Of a stretch of 64,000 nucleotides of DNA, positions 12,721 to 26,179 are shown piece by piece. The position numbers and the translations under genes were made by a program. Source of the stretch: Dicaeum eximium. Its lineage: Eukaryota > Chordata > Aves > Passeriformes > Dicaeidae. Each line of letters opens with the position of its first letter. The first letter of the stretch is position 1. The stretch is from NCBI GenBank assembly GCA_013396995.1, contig VWZP01001590.1, positions 248,001-312,000 of the forward strand. Direction: 5' to 3'. The notes under the pieces are model-generated. The model was not told the DNA's origin. It made no database searches and saw only the letters and a list, made by a program, of their open reading frames with translations.

Positions 12721-14707
12721 GTAAAGCACTTCCAGTGAACTGGGATAAAAATAGACAATGTGATTTCCTGCTGAGTTTTGACCTACATCAGGAAATTATA
12801 GCAGAGTTTACTGTGCAAGACTTGATTTTTTTTTGTGGGCTTGAATAGGCTTAACATGTTCTTCATGTTTACAATTTGTCTGCAGTTTGGCAGGCGACTT
12901 GGATAATAACAAGTTGAAATATGCTCTGTATTTTGGGATGTGTTGTCATGAGAGGCAAACAAACAAGCCCTATGCAAGACAGTTTGTGAGGATGGTCTTG
13001 TTGGTACCCTTTAAGAATTTATTGGAGTAAATTATGACAGAAGAATAGTTTCCTTAGAAAAGGCATATTTTGTGTTTAGATGGATACAGTTAATGCAATT
13101 AATTTGAGAATTTTAGTACTAATGCATACTTCTTAAATTTATGTGTAGACTTTAGGGCCTTCTTTCCTCTAAACAATACAAGTTTTAGTCAGTGCAAACT
13201 CCATAAATAAAAAGATTGCTTTCTTGCTTTGTTCACTTATTAAAATGTATTAAGAATATTTTACATAATCAAAGTCTGAAGATGAATAAAGCAACAGTAA
13301 TTCTGTTCCTTTATGATTTAATGTGATTTCTAAAAGAAAAACAATAGGATGTGCTGTTAAATAGCCCAGAAGAAAATTGATATGTGGATGTTTGTTTGTA
13401 AACATTTGATTTTTGGTTAATGATTTAAAACCTAATTTAATATTATCTGACCACCCCCAACTCTGCAGCTACCTGTATTGTTGCAGCCATTCTCTACAGT
13501 TTCCTACGTTAGCTACATTCCCCAGTCCAGCCCTTCTTACAATGACCGGTTCTGAAGGCTGACAGATAATTAAACCTCCATCTGCCAATCCTCATCCCTC
13601 TCTTTGTGCTGATGCTTGAAGGAAAGGGTGTATAGCTGGTGTATACCTCTATTTAAAAAGCAAACCCTTCACCATTCAATTTGCTGCAGCTTGGTAGGCA
13701 GTTGATAGAGGTTATGGACAGAGTTGAAATTCAACCCCTGACATTTTGTCAGCAAATATGTGTAGGCATTAGGTGTCACAGGCAATTTGAGCTTCTAAAA
13801 TAACTCTTAATTTACCTTGACTTGATTTCAGTTTTTATTCGTACAGAACTTCATGCTGGCTTGCCTAATATTATTGTTTAAATGGCTTCCAGTTTTATGG
13901 TTAAAACATAGAATGTTTGGCTGTACTGTGGCCTTATTGAGTGATGTTGGGCTGAGATTGTGTGGTTTTCGGGCCTTGCCTTCCCTGCCCACACAATACC
14001 TTGCTGCAAGCAATGAAAGTATTTACGTGCATGAGTTTGTAATGTTAAATAAGCACTTAAGGACTTCTGTTGGTTAGGGGTCTGAGGGTTCAGTATATTC
14101 CAGGTCTGAGCTCTGAAGACCTGTCAGGGAAGAGCAGCTTCCTTCTCTGTGGAGTGATGTGGTCCTCAAGCCAGAGCTCTCAGTGTGTCACTGCTCTTCC
14201 GCTGTATCCAGTAGTTTACATCTGTGCAGAGTGATTGTGAAAGAGTACGAAATCTTAATTGCCTGCTCACTCACTTGGGTGCCAGTGTCACACGCTTTAG
14301 ACAGCTGTAAATGACTGTACAAAATTGAAGACAGTAGAGAATCTTGAACCAATTATCTTTCCTTTTGCATTCACAGTCCGTTTCTCTGCATTCTCTTATC
14401 TGTCATTTCTGACTGCCTAGGGAAGCGGAAGAGACGTGGTGAAGCAGGAAAAAAAACAAGTACCAGAAAGGGAAATTACATCAGTTTGATGTTTCATGTA
14501 GCTTAAATGTTCCTGAGTTTGGCTGAGAGTGTGGAAGCAGCTTCTCCCATAGTGTGTGGGTGCAACAAATACTTGCATTGCCAAGTGCGATGAGGAGAGA
14601 TGGGTGTTGCACAGATGATTTCAGATGACTGTGGCGTGCATAGAGACCACCTGTATCTGAACTGCAAGTTTATGTCATTCTGCAAACAGCTGGGGACTAA
14701 AAATATG

Positions 14708-14753
14708 TAACAGTATGAAAAAAAAAGACATACTGTTAATTTTTTTAATTAAC
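14708..14753. repeat. Two adjoining small inverted repeats
   Basis: TAACAGTATG at 14708-14717 pairs perfectly with CATACTGTTA at 14729-14738 across an 11-base A-rich loop. The right arm runs into a second AT-only palindrome, GTTAATT against AATTAAC, separated by T bases and ending at about 14753. The two hairpins share bases and could not form together. Confidence 0.75.
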
Positions 14754-17700
14754 CTTTCTCATTACACTGCTGATAATGATTAAATTGTGGTTTTTTTCCC
14801 CCTGAGGACTCTCAGGTGTCTTGTCATCTCAAGGCAGTCTCTGTATGTAACAGTTAAATCATGGGTAGAAGTTAGGTCTGCTTAAGCTAAGATTTTAGGA
14901 GTAAAAGCCGTCCAGCCACAGTTGTAGGATCACTAGTAATGTCATTTATGCTATGGAGTACAAATCCATCCCTTTGGTTGTATGGTGTTCATGCGGAGCC
15001 AAGAGTCATAAAAAAATCTGTACCTTGGTGAGAGGCCCACTCTTGGGCTTCCTGGGCACTTCCTGCAGAATACCTGAGGCTGCAGCTCTTTTCTCACTGC
15101 AGGTGTTTCACCACAGGTGGCTCCAACACTCTGAACTTCGTCTGTCCATCTTCTGGCAGATACCGAGTGTGTTTTCCACCTTCCTATGTTCCCTGACTGG
15201 AACAGAAATGAAATTGTTGCATTAGTGCCTACAGTAATGCCAATTCCATCTACACAGAGACAGAGCTGAATGCTTGAATTAGTCTTTAGTCATAGTGTTG
15301 CACCTTTCCATGTCAGTTTTATGGTTTAGAATTAATACTGTTGACCTGTGCTTTGAGGACTTAGTTTTGTAGCTCTGCCTCTCCAAAGGTAGGAAGAGGC
15401 TATGCCAGCTGCAGCAGATGATGGGTATTAGGAACACAATGCTGCTGCTGTCAATGAGATTTGCAGTGCCTGAATTTGTTAAACAATAGAATGGAAAAGT
15501 TAGTGCTGAGGCATGTTGTGCATTAGAATTTACCTGTTAGTGTTCTTTTTATCCTATTTTACCATTGTCCTGTAGCTGCAAAATATTCCTAGTGAATTTG
15601 CAATGGCATTGTACATTAAGGTGACTTTTAAAGTCACTTTGATAGCTTTCTGTTCAATCTGTACAGGAATCCCTGGCTTTGTTATCTTGGCTGTGTAATC
15701 ATTTGCGGTAAATATGGAAATAGGAGTCATTCCTGCTGTAGGACATTTCAGAAACACATCCCTAACATATATGGAAGCTGTACATGTTGAAAACCAGGGA
15801 TTATCCACTGAAAGTGTTAGGGACAATATGGAATTAGGACAGATTTTTTAAAAAATCAACAATGCAATTGTTTACAGTGCAAAGGCATAATGTTCAATTA
15901 AAGTAAATGAAATAAATGGAGGGGTGTTTAGTTCTTTAGAGGTACTGGGCATGAAGGTAGTCTACCAAGTTGCTGAATAACTGCTATTGCTCTCATCAAA
16001 TTTAATATAATAAATTTAAATATTTCTGTAGCATCTAATGGCATAGTGTACACTAAGCAGTTGATGGAGTGGTTTGAAAATCACATAGAATAGAGTCGGA
16101 TAAAAGAATAATAAATTCAACACTCATGAATACTTTCTTTCCCCCTCTGAATTTCAGTGGGCTTAACTAAAAAAGCAGTTGTCTGTTCTATTGTCTATGC
16201 TGAGTTCTGAAATACATGGGTTTCTTGAAGAAGAAATCTTGAAGAATCTTGTATCAGTTGTGCAAAGAAAACTCTTCGAGCTCAGGTTTCTACAGATTTT
16301 TTATTTCTGAATTTAGGCAAGGCCCCAGGAGTGAAGCATAGTTGTGGCCTGCTGTTCACACTCATGCTTGAGAAGAGTAGATTCACACTGATTTACACTT
16401 AGAATCTCAGGAAAGGAAATAAAAGCTGGTACCTGAAAAGTGTGAACATGTGACAATGGGTCTCTGCTGATGGAAGGGAGAGGGGAAGCTCCATGTATTT
16501 GGGAGGTTCTGGCTAACCAAGATGAGGAGAGTAACACCTATGTTGCCTACATTCCCCCAAGGAGCACAAATCAGTAGTTCTTTGTGTGTGCAATAACCCT
16601 TTTCTCCTTGGCCTTTTATTTCCACACTCACTGGTTTTTTGCTTTGACAATCTCTGTGCAGGTATCTTGGGTGCGTTGTTGTTTTGGACAACTTGTAGCT
16701 GTTGCAGGTTACCTATTCCCTGCAGTGAAATTGCTAAGTCAGCCCCTGAACAAAATTACAACAAAACCATAGCACAAAGCAGCTTTAACTTGTTCCCAGC
16801 AGCCTGTAGTGTGATACCTCTGTCTGCTATCCTAAAGTTTCAAAATTCAATGTCAGTTAAAATGTTTTGGTGTCCCTTTCTAAGTACCCAGCGCTAGAAA
16901 GCATCCTCCATTCTCTTTTACCAGGAAAAGTACAGGGTCTGGGCTCATAAACTGTCTGCTTATAATAGTTTTGACATGTTTGCAGATGCTTTATTTCAAC
17001 CATGATAGAGAAGCAGGGCATATAAATGGTATTCCAAAGAATTTCTCTCTGTTGTTCCAACTATGTCTTAGGACATACCATCTACAGGTTTTGCCTTCAG
17101 TCAGTAAAGCAACCAACAGGGACACACTGCTCTGCAGAAGTGGGATAAGTAGTATAATTTAGCCATAATTTTTTTAGAGTTTCTAAATGTTTTAAATTTC
17201 TATGTTTACCTCAAATAGTTTTGTAGCTGTTTTCCCTTTCTGCAGAATAATGAGGTGTCAGGTATGTAGAGATTCACTTGATGAGATGATTCTATTTCTA
17301 TTTCTGTAATTCCTGTATCTGTTAGTCTTGCCAAATTGCAAACTGTCATCAGTTGGATAGCAAGAACTCTGTTTATCTGCAAAGGAATATGACAGACTGA
17401 GTTCAAAAGTTTAATAGTAAACCAAGATTTTTACAGTTTCCTGATTTTGCTGCTATTTCACTTTGGTGTTTGCACTTTGGTGAAAGTAGGTACTTTGCAT
17501 CAAGACAATATATTTTTATTTTGAATATAAATGCGTATGTGTGTGTGTCCATTTGGTTTTCATGTAGGATTTAAGCTTGAAGATGAGAAATGTCTGCATT
17601 TATCTTCATGAGCATTAGGATCAAACAGGTTTGCGTGCAAATGCAGAACGTTGTTGCTCTCAGCAGGCTGATTTCAACCTAATGAAAAGATAATATTAAT

Positions 17701-20700
17701 TCCATGCTCAAGAGTCAACAGATATCTTACTTTAGCTCAAAGGACAATGCTTTGAGTTTTGGAGGCTTGTTATCTGTTACAAGTTCAAATAAATACATAT
17801 TTCCTCACAATAACTTTTAACAGTGACCCGAAATAAATGTTCTTTCATCTGTGTTCTGAAAATTACAAACACTGCACATTAAAGATGCCTGTGTATCAAT
17901 ACATGCCCAAACTTTTCTCAAGAAACTTTATATACTGTCATTAAATAAAGTTTATTAATTTTACTAACAAATAATACATATTGCAGTGATAAGGTTTCCT
18001 ATAGTAAAGAAAATCTTTAGGTAATAACATTAAAACAGTGTCACGTGGATTAGACTTGAGGCTCTTAAGATGCAATATACCTGCTTTTGTTTTTAAAAAA
18101 AGTGGTGTGGTTTTTGGCTGGGCATCATAAAACCTATGGATTTTTAGTTGTTGCGTTCTTGGTTTTCAGATACTCTATTTTTGCTGGACGTGTAACCTGA
18201 AATTGTAGAGATACCAGCTGCTCATGTTAATCACTTTGGTGTGGTTTTATTATTTTGTAATGTAGACCAATTTCTTATGAATATACAGTTTTCTTTGAAT
18301 GGTAAAGCTACTTCTGTGTAGTGGAAAATCTCAAAACTGTGCTTACATTCTTAGCATCATCTTAACGAAATAGTAATTTTAGAGTGTCTGTGCAGTTTAC
18401 AAGTGTGTTTTGGCTTGCTGAGCTCATGGGCATAGGGAACTTCAGGAAGATTAGGACCAAATGTTGGCTTCCTCAATTCCTTCTTGTATCTGAAAAGGAT
18501 TGGAAATCCAGATTGTAACGGACACCAAGTTGTCAGCTTTAATAGTTACTGTGTAAGTTACTGGTTTTCCACAGCTGGTTATGGTTTTTCTACCATGAAA
18601 CAGTGCTTAACAGCAAACAGCTGTGCAGGAAATGGCAACCTAGTGAAACAACCATTGTAACATATTTTTGGCCAGTGAACTTCCAATTATCAGTTAAAAT
18701 CTTATTTATTCTATGTATAATCTTCATATTTAGTGGCACTAGAAGTCCTGTTTAGGATTCAGGATGACACTTCTTGGAAGTCTGTGGTCCTGAGCCCTTT
18801 CCATATTGGTAAAATTTGAGGGTATCCTTTACCCCCGCCCCACCAGGCCTGTGAATATTGTTCCTCTAGTCAGCATCATGTAGACTGAAATTCCACCTCA
18901 ACTCCTTGCCATCCTATAATTAAGGTTGTCCATGGTGAGCACTGAAGGTACCTACAGTGGCAGAAGAACCCTTCTTCAGGAAAATTGTTAATGATAAACA
19001 AACCATGTATAACAAAGAAAAACAGATGAAAGTCCAGGGTGTGTAAGTTGCAGTGAAGTTTCTGTCAATCTCCATGGCCAACCAGTGGTTGTCCAGGGGT
19101 GCTTCTTTCAGGGCTGGACATTTTATAATTAACCCAGCGGTTTTTTTATCAGAGGAATAAAGGTAATACAGTACTTCTCTTTCTCTTCTGCTTTTTGTTG
19201 AGAAATACTTTATGATGGGAAAGTGAAAATCTACATAAAACCAGTGTTTTAATTTTAAAATATTTTATATGTTGGACTCCCAGTAACATCCTGTGCTGTA
19301 AAACTGGTACGAGACTCCAGGGTATGGATTATTGGGTTGTTTCTCACGATTGACATCAGTAGTTTTTCTGAAGAGAGCAGAGGAATGCAAGTGCACAGAA
19401 ATGTGCTGTTTGGATTTTTTCTCTTGCTCCTGCGATCTTGATAGATGTACATTTTCTGGGGGTCCTCTTTCGTAGTTCCTAATGAAAGTGGTTCTAAAAG
19501 TAGTCTTAATAAATTAATAAAACTAAAATTATATTAATTTCTGTTAATACAGAATTTACCTGTACCTATAAATATCTACTTCTCTTTGGCTGTATTAATA
19601 ATATTCAAGAGTTTAATGAGGGACTTTTATGATATTTATGAAATACGATGTGGTGCATTTATGAAATGCATTGTTTATTGCATAGAGACTGGAAATAATT
19701 CCTTGCCCACCTAGCTTTGTTTAGAAAATTATTTTTGTGGTCTGTGGCAGTCACAGGTATTTATTATTTTCATGTGAAAAGCTCTGTCTCTTGTTCTGTA
19801 TGTTTGTTTTGGACAGAATAACAGTCTTAAAATTTTCCTAAAAAGGTGAAAACTACCAGTATAAGCAAAGACTTGCTTTTAGCATATATAGACATAATTT
19901 ACTTGAGAGCATGGAAAGATACTTCTTGGAAATATAGAGTCCTTCTATTGGAAGATTTTAACTAAGGATTTTATGGCCTTTAGTAGGATCTGCTAAGTGT
20001 GTTCTGTATAATAATGTTCATAACCGAGTGCAATTGTATTTGATGCCATTTCTTTCATGAGCCCTAGTGCAGAGGTAGCCCCCAAACTGTTAGAGGGGGA
20101 TTAATTGTCTCCAATTAAATATTTCCAAGCAGCAAGTGTATTTTAATGTAAGTGCTTCTTAAAGGAGTTAAACAGGCTATTTTAAGCAGCTGTAGTAATA
20201 ATCACTATATTCTTGTGGATATAATCTGTATCTCAGATAACTCTTACTCCTTTCAAAGAGGTTGGAAGCAGGTCCTCAAAAAATGGCACAAAATGAGATC
20301 TCAGGGGAAGGAGAGGAATTAGGAGAGAGTGGTTCAAGGCCAGCTTCTCTCTTCCTTATACCTGTCTATAAACTTTACCAATATAGGTTGAAAAGGTTTT
20401 ATTTTCAACCAGTAGCCAGGGGATTTAAGCATTAAAATACAGCGTTTCTCATTCTTTGAGAGTAATTAGAATAGCGAGTTTTCGTGTGGGTCCCGGCAGT
20501 GCCAGAGTTATGAACAGCCTTTGCCAAATGGGTGGGCACAGAAATAGCATGACACATACTTAATTTCCGGGATTTGATAACTTTGAATTTGAGCTGTAGT
20601 ATTTTACAGTCTCTGGGAGAGGAGTGGCTTCCTCAGCTGGGCTGGAAGGGAGCTTCTATCCAAGAAGGGAAATAGTGGAGATGTTTTTTCCTTGCATTTG

Positions 20701-21704
20701 TAGAGTTTTGCAGTTAACTGCTTTAAATGGGATTGGCTGTCCAAAAAGGGCTTGGTTCCTTGTTGCCTGTTGCTGGTAGCACATTTCTGGATAGTAGTTA
20801 TACAGCAGCCAAAGCACTGGAGAGTTGTATTTACTCCACTTGATATTGTATGGCCTTGACTTTGCAATATCAAGCATCAGTTTTGATGGTTTATTGATTG
20901 CTTGAGCATTAGAGAGCCCTAGTTCATATTATTTCTGTCTGGAACATGGCTAGATAACATCAGGGCTACTTTTCCTGTTAGTCATATTCAGATGAAAAAA
21001 AATGAAAGTAGGTCTGGTTGTAAGTACACTAGCAGGGAGGCTTTCTAAAGTTTGTTTTTATGTTCTTGAGTTCATCTGTGGCAGAAATATGCACAGAATA
21101 GATTTTCTTATCTAGGACTTTAGAACAGCAAAAATGGTTGTCTTAGTACACGTGTTGTCCCTCCCAAAACGATTTCTTATTTTCTTGACAAAGTTGTTCT
21201 TGCTGCTTAAATTAATTTATGTGTGCCTGTTGCGGAGGAGTAATGCTGGAATACTGTTAGTCCCCCAGTAATTACTTGTGTAAATTCTATAAAGATGTTT
21301 AGAGAATTTTCAAGAACACCAATGTTTTGTTAAAATTTTTGTCCAGAATGAAGTAGAAAATGGAACCACAGGTTATAAGAGGAACCTAGAAAAGAGGGTA
21401 AAAAGCAAATAGGGAAAGGACTTCAGTGTTACCAAACAATGCACAGGCTGCTACCACCTGTTCAGGTGTAAGTGAGATAAGGGAAACGAAGGGAGAGTGT
21501 AGCCTGTGTGAAAGTGGGAGGATCAAATATAGCAAATGTCTGCAGTATTGCCTAGGAAACACTGCCAGTTTGCAGTCAGCAGCCCACGCATCGCAAGCTC
21601 CGAGGAACTGTAAATGTCTCGGGAAAGCCCCTGGGACCATCTGTAGCTGAGGCGTGTTCTACGTGTCACACAGTGCCAGTCCCCAGAACAGGCCTTTTGC
21701 ACAG

Positions 21705-21739
21705 GCTTGCTTTTGCAAGCATGGCAAGCCTGGCAAGCC
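21705..21739. repeat. Hairpin followed by exact 9-base tandem repeat
   Basis: GCTTGC at 21705-21710 pairs with GCAAGC at 21715-21720 over a TTTT loop. It is followed by TGGCAAGCC twice in a row at 21722-21739. The GCAAGC core is shared by the hairpin and the tandem units, so the block probably arose by local slippage. Confidence 0.7.
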
Positions 21740-22772
21740 CCTGTTTTGCTGTTTCGCTGCTTCCTCAGCACTTCCAGTTCAAACTTCTGTACCTTTCTTC
21801 CTGTCCTCTAGGTACCCAGGCATCAAACAGCTGCTGGCCAGGATTAGTTCTTCACTTGGAGCTAGATCTTTTGATTCTCTGGGAAGTGTTAGATAACTGC
21901 TTTGTTACTAATCCCAAGAATGACAGGCTAGCTTTTATTTCTGATGTTCTTCCATGTGTTCTTCTGAAAAACTGAGAAAGCGAGTGATTGTCTAGACATC
22001 CTCTATTGATCAGGTGTATCAGTTTCCTTTCATGAGAGTCTGGAGGAGATGAAAAGTGCCTTCAGTAGCACTGCCTGCAGACTATTTCTGAAGATCATTC
22101 AATATAACTTCCAAACATTCCCTTGGCATATTTTGACCAATACCTTATTACCACAGTAATGGTAATTTGTTCAGCAAATGCGTATAGCAGATGCTATTTG
22201 CTTTGAATTACTTTAGGAGTTAGTCTCTTCTGAAAGAGGAGGGGACTTCAGGCACAGCATTACATTTCTCAAAAACAAAACATAAGGTAAGACTGAAGGT
22301 TTAAACTATTTTGATTATCCCCTGATTTTAGATGTTGACTTGGAATGGTTCTAGATAAAGAGAAGGGGTTTCTTTTAATTGCAGTCTGAAATGCATCTTA
22401 TATCAGGCTGCCCTGTGGGGCGCAGAGCATCTGTCAGACCATTGCATTGGAACCTTCTTTTGGTATATCCTGACTTTCATCACCTGTGCATCTCCTTGGT
22501 GTCGGCCCTAGATGCCAGGCTGCCAAAGTGTTTCTTGGATAGAAAAAGAAATCTGGAAGTCCCTGAAGCATCCCAATATCCACGGTCATTGGTGTGATCT
22601 GCTCCCCTAGCATGTGGGTGAGATACCATAGCTGCCACGGTTCTGTTGAGATCAGTGGGGGGAAAGTTTTGTCTGAAGTTTAACTCTCCAGGAGGAACAC
22701 CTACGAATGGCGTATCTGGGTATCCAGTTGTAACTACAGAAATTGATCCTTCTTTTCTGTCTGCCTCTTTAG

Positions 22773-22881
22773 GTCTTCAAAAGGTGATGTCAATAGTGAA
22801 GGATATGTCTTGGAGGTAGAATGCTGCTCCTCTTTAAACCACCTTTCAGAGAAAAAGGAGATACCTGATTTTATTAAGAAA
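22773..22881 (+). CDS. RFTN1: RFTN1 coding exon (probably exon 4)
   Basis: This exon has 109 bases. Its first base completes an arginine codon split by the preceding intron (AG then G). It then reads SSKGDVNSEGYVLEVECCSS and LNHLSEKKEIPDFIKK. Human raftlin has the corresponding EGYILELDCCSS and LIPEFIKK segments, so the identification is secure even though the exon is short. The acceptor is TTTAG at 22768-22772 and the donor is GTGAGT from 22882. The exon ends on a codon boundary (phase 0), as the next exon requires. The 36 complete codons contain no stop. It forms the middle of the N-terminal raftlin domain, between the LPAQLEELYQQGF helix region and the KFVGIIPQYH segment. The paired cysteines are conserved with human; their role is not known to me. 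Confidence 0.93.
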
Positions 22882-25800
22882 GTGAGTATAAAGAAAAGCT
22901 GGGGGGGAACCCCCAAAACACAGTATACTTTTATTTGCACTATAATTACTGTTTCTAGTTAAGCTTGGCAGTAGAGATATGTATCACTTGGACCAGCTGA
23001 AATACTGCACTAGAATTTGGTATTTTGTAATTTTATGTATCTGAACAGCAGTTACACTTCTTGAGAGAAACAAGTTTGATCCTATTGTTATTATAAAATT
23101 ATTTGTAATGTCACAGGAGAATGACCTCCCACAGATGATATCAGTGTAGAAGACGGTCCTATGATGTACAACATTTTATGTTGAAACAATATATATAGTT
23201 TCTGTTTTAGTGTCCAGATATTCTATTGGATAGTACTTTACCTAAAAGGCCTTTTACCACCAGGGAAACCCCCAGATAATTTAAGTTTTGTTTCAATATC
23301 ACATGGGGCTTGATAGAGTTGGTACTGGTAACCTAAATACTTTTGTGAACCAGAAGAGTGTTGCTTGCAATTAAGTATTAAATATATACCAGGGAATTTG
23401 AAGAGAACACTGCAATTCTTTATCTTTTGCCTTCTTTTTAAAATTAGTTTTGACACTATAATATTCTGTCAGACCGGAAATTAGCAGGTTATGTCCATTT
23501 TAGTGAAAACAGATTCAGATTGTGCTTGTTTAAAATTCTGCAGCATCTGTTGTGTCCTGTTGCATGTTATATAAACTAACATTGAGTAGTGTATTTATTT
23601 AGCCACAGGGTGTGAGTAGGCATGCTCCCCTAGCTTTAGTCCATTTGCAGTGATAATAGTTAAGAAAATTTTTAGAATAAACTACAGCTTTATGAGCTTG
23701 ACAGACTACACTGATCTTCAGTCTTTAATTTTTACTGTGAATTGTAAGAACTGGATTAAAAATAATGCAGCTGTAACTGATAATTAAATACATATAGAAT
23801 TTGGTATCAGAACAAACTGAAGTTTTCTGAACACATAATAATACTCAAAAATGTAAGCCCAAATTTTGTTTCAGGTCAAACTGTGTTATTACACTACTAT
23901 TCTGGTGTTATCTTGGATTATTTCAATATATTCACACTTAGGAAAAGCTGGTATAGGTATTGTGTACCAGTTTCAACATGTTTGATTTTGTTCTTCAGTT
24001 CTTTGAGTCAGAGTAGAAATATAGGCATAACTGTCACAACTGGTAGCAAAATTGTGCATCATTGAAACAGAAAATTTCTTTGCATTTGTAACTTCAGAAA
24101 GAGTATGGATAACATGAAAACAAAATGACAATCCAGGAGTCATCTTATTTCCATAAATATCCAATTCAGAGACTCTTTAGAATGCTTTTCTAAACATGGA
24201 AATGTTTCTGTTGGTAGAAGCCATTTGATTATGGGGTTATGAAGATCCCTTTTTGAAAGATAATAATTTAAATTTTAATAGCTAGAATGTATATTTACTG
24301 TTTCTCTGTAGGTTGAGTATGTCGCTCATCCTCAGATGTTATTTGATGTAGGGAAATTTGAAGTTCTTTGAAGCCGTTGCTGTCAAGTGCGTGCTGTGTT
24401 GCTGTATCTGATTATACACATTGTGAAAATCTCAACACTTTTATGTAAATCTAACTCAGGAAACAAGACTTGTTTGGGAGTAGGAATTAATTGTCACATT
24501 AACTAATTTGTCTGAGCAACAAAAGTATCCATTGCTTTTAAGGGCATATAAACCAGATGTTTACAAACAAAACAAATGGAAAAATAAAGGATGTTCTTCA
24601 AACAAAGAAGTAACAAAAAGCTATTAGGGAAGGCAATTCCTTTCTTTAAAAAATGAACAGCCTTATAAGTCTTCTTGAACTGTAGAATAGGATTGAAGTT
24701 AATAGAATGTTTTAATTGAATAGGGAAATCCTTTATCTTTTCATAAGCTTTTCATAACAGAGCCTTCTAGCACAGGTTTACCATCTTAGTGTATTGCAAA
24801 TTACTGTATTTAAAAATCCTCAAACCAAATAGAATAGTCATATTTTCAAAACAGAATAAGAAGTCAAATTTTTCTCCCTGAGCTTACTAAAAATACTCCA
24901 ATGCACCGAGAAAATTAATTTTATTAATTTTATTATGCACTGCTGAGCAAGTATGACTTACCTTGAGTTTGAACAAGAATGCAATTTTAATAACTTTTCT
25001 GGATTGACTTTTTGTTGCATTGAAATTGTACATAATATTGAATATTAACTGCTTCCTTCTGCAAACACAATACAATTTTGCAGTAGGTAATATGTGCTTT
25101 TTTTCTTCTGTAACTCTATATAAATGTGTAACAAGGATGTTATTTCACCTGGAGAATGCTTCTTGCTCACCAAAACAAAGTGCCTCAGTACAATGTTGGC
25201 TACAAAACATTTAGGGAATGCCAAACAAGACTCTCTGGTCAAACCTTTGTTCTGTTGCTGAGATCTTTCTGTGTTGCTAGACTTTGTCCCACTTCTCCAC
25301 TCTCTCCCTTGCTTTTCTGCCATGGTTTCTGGCTATGGCAAGACAGGGAACATTTAAATATTGGGAACATGATGTTGCATAAAATACACTCTTCCTGTAC
25401 TTAAAAATCATGTTAATGTCACCACACTATGCTTGTTCTTCGATATCCATCTAGTGTGACTGTCCTAAAGAGCTCAAACAGTCCCAGGGTGTCTTTGATA
25501 CATAATTTGTGGGCAATGAAAGAAGTAACTAAACTCTTGTGTATATATTGTACTGCTGTACTGGTATTAACACTCCTGTCTTTAGCTCTCAGGCTAAACA
25601 GAGATTAAAGATTTGCTCATCTGCTTTTTAATAAGCAAAGCTAATTTCGGAACTTTTGATCACTGGGGCTCAGATCATTCTGAAATTGTTGAAAGTAGAG
25701 ATGTTACTTCTAAGATACCATATTTTGTAATATTTAGACTTGTGTCTCATGTCAAATAGGGTAGCCTTTAATTACTTCCTTAGTTGCTTTTTGTTTCTGT

Positions 25801-26155
25801 GTATCCTGTTACCATTTTTTCATCTGAGAGTGTTCTCTGGAGCCTTTGGAGACAAGTAAGAGAAGGAGGAGCTAGGCTGATATCCCAAGTAAAGATTTAT
25901 TTTGGACACACAATCATATATGAGTGCCAGATATATTTCTCATGAATTCTGTTTTCTGTGTCAGTCTGACATACATTCTAGAACTGTAACATGGAGAAGG
26001 TTTTACTCCTGTGTTCACATTTTTGCCATGTTGGTGACAGGCTAGAAAATAGAGGATTCTTTCTATACCATGGCACCCCAGTTTTGACTTCTTAAAATTT
26101 AGGAAGCACATCTTTGGATCCTTGGTTATCTTCTTAATAATGCACCATCAGAGGG

Positions 26156-26179
26156 ATTCCCTCTCATATAAGAGGGAAT
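26156..26179. repeat. Small perfect inverted repeat
   Basis: ATTCCCTCT and AGAGGGAAT form a 9-base perfect stem around a six-base CATATA loop. It is intronic and no T-run follows it. I assign no function. Confidence 0.65.

Larger units (their letters stand above)
12721..22772 (+). other. RFTN1: RFTN1 intron, about 10 kb
   Basis: The donor is GTAAAG and the acceptor is a CTGCCTCTTTAG tract ending at 22772 (phase 2 intron). The sequence is AT-rich. It contains a pair of overlapping small palindromes near 14708-14753, a short GT run near 17537 and a small hairpin with a 9-base tandem repeat at 21705-21739. I could not recognise any CR1, LTR, RNA gene or extra exon. The cluster of overlapping open frames at 21386-21975 coincides with slightly higher GC and shows no splice-flanked homology. 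Confidence 0.7.

Noticed and set aside
21386..21975. Cluster of overlapping open frames on both strands
   Set aside because: No recognisable product, no raftlin match and no exon borders. The higher GC explains the open frames.
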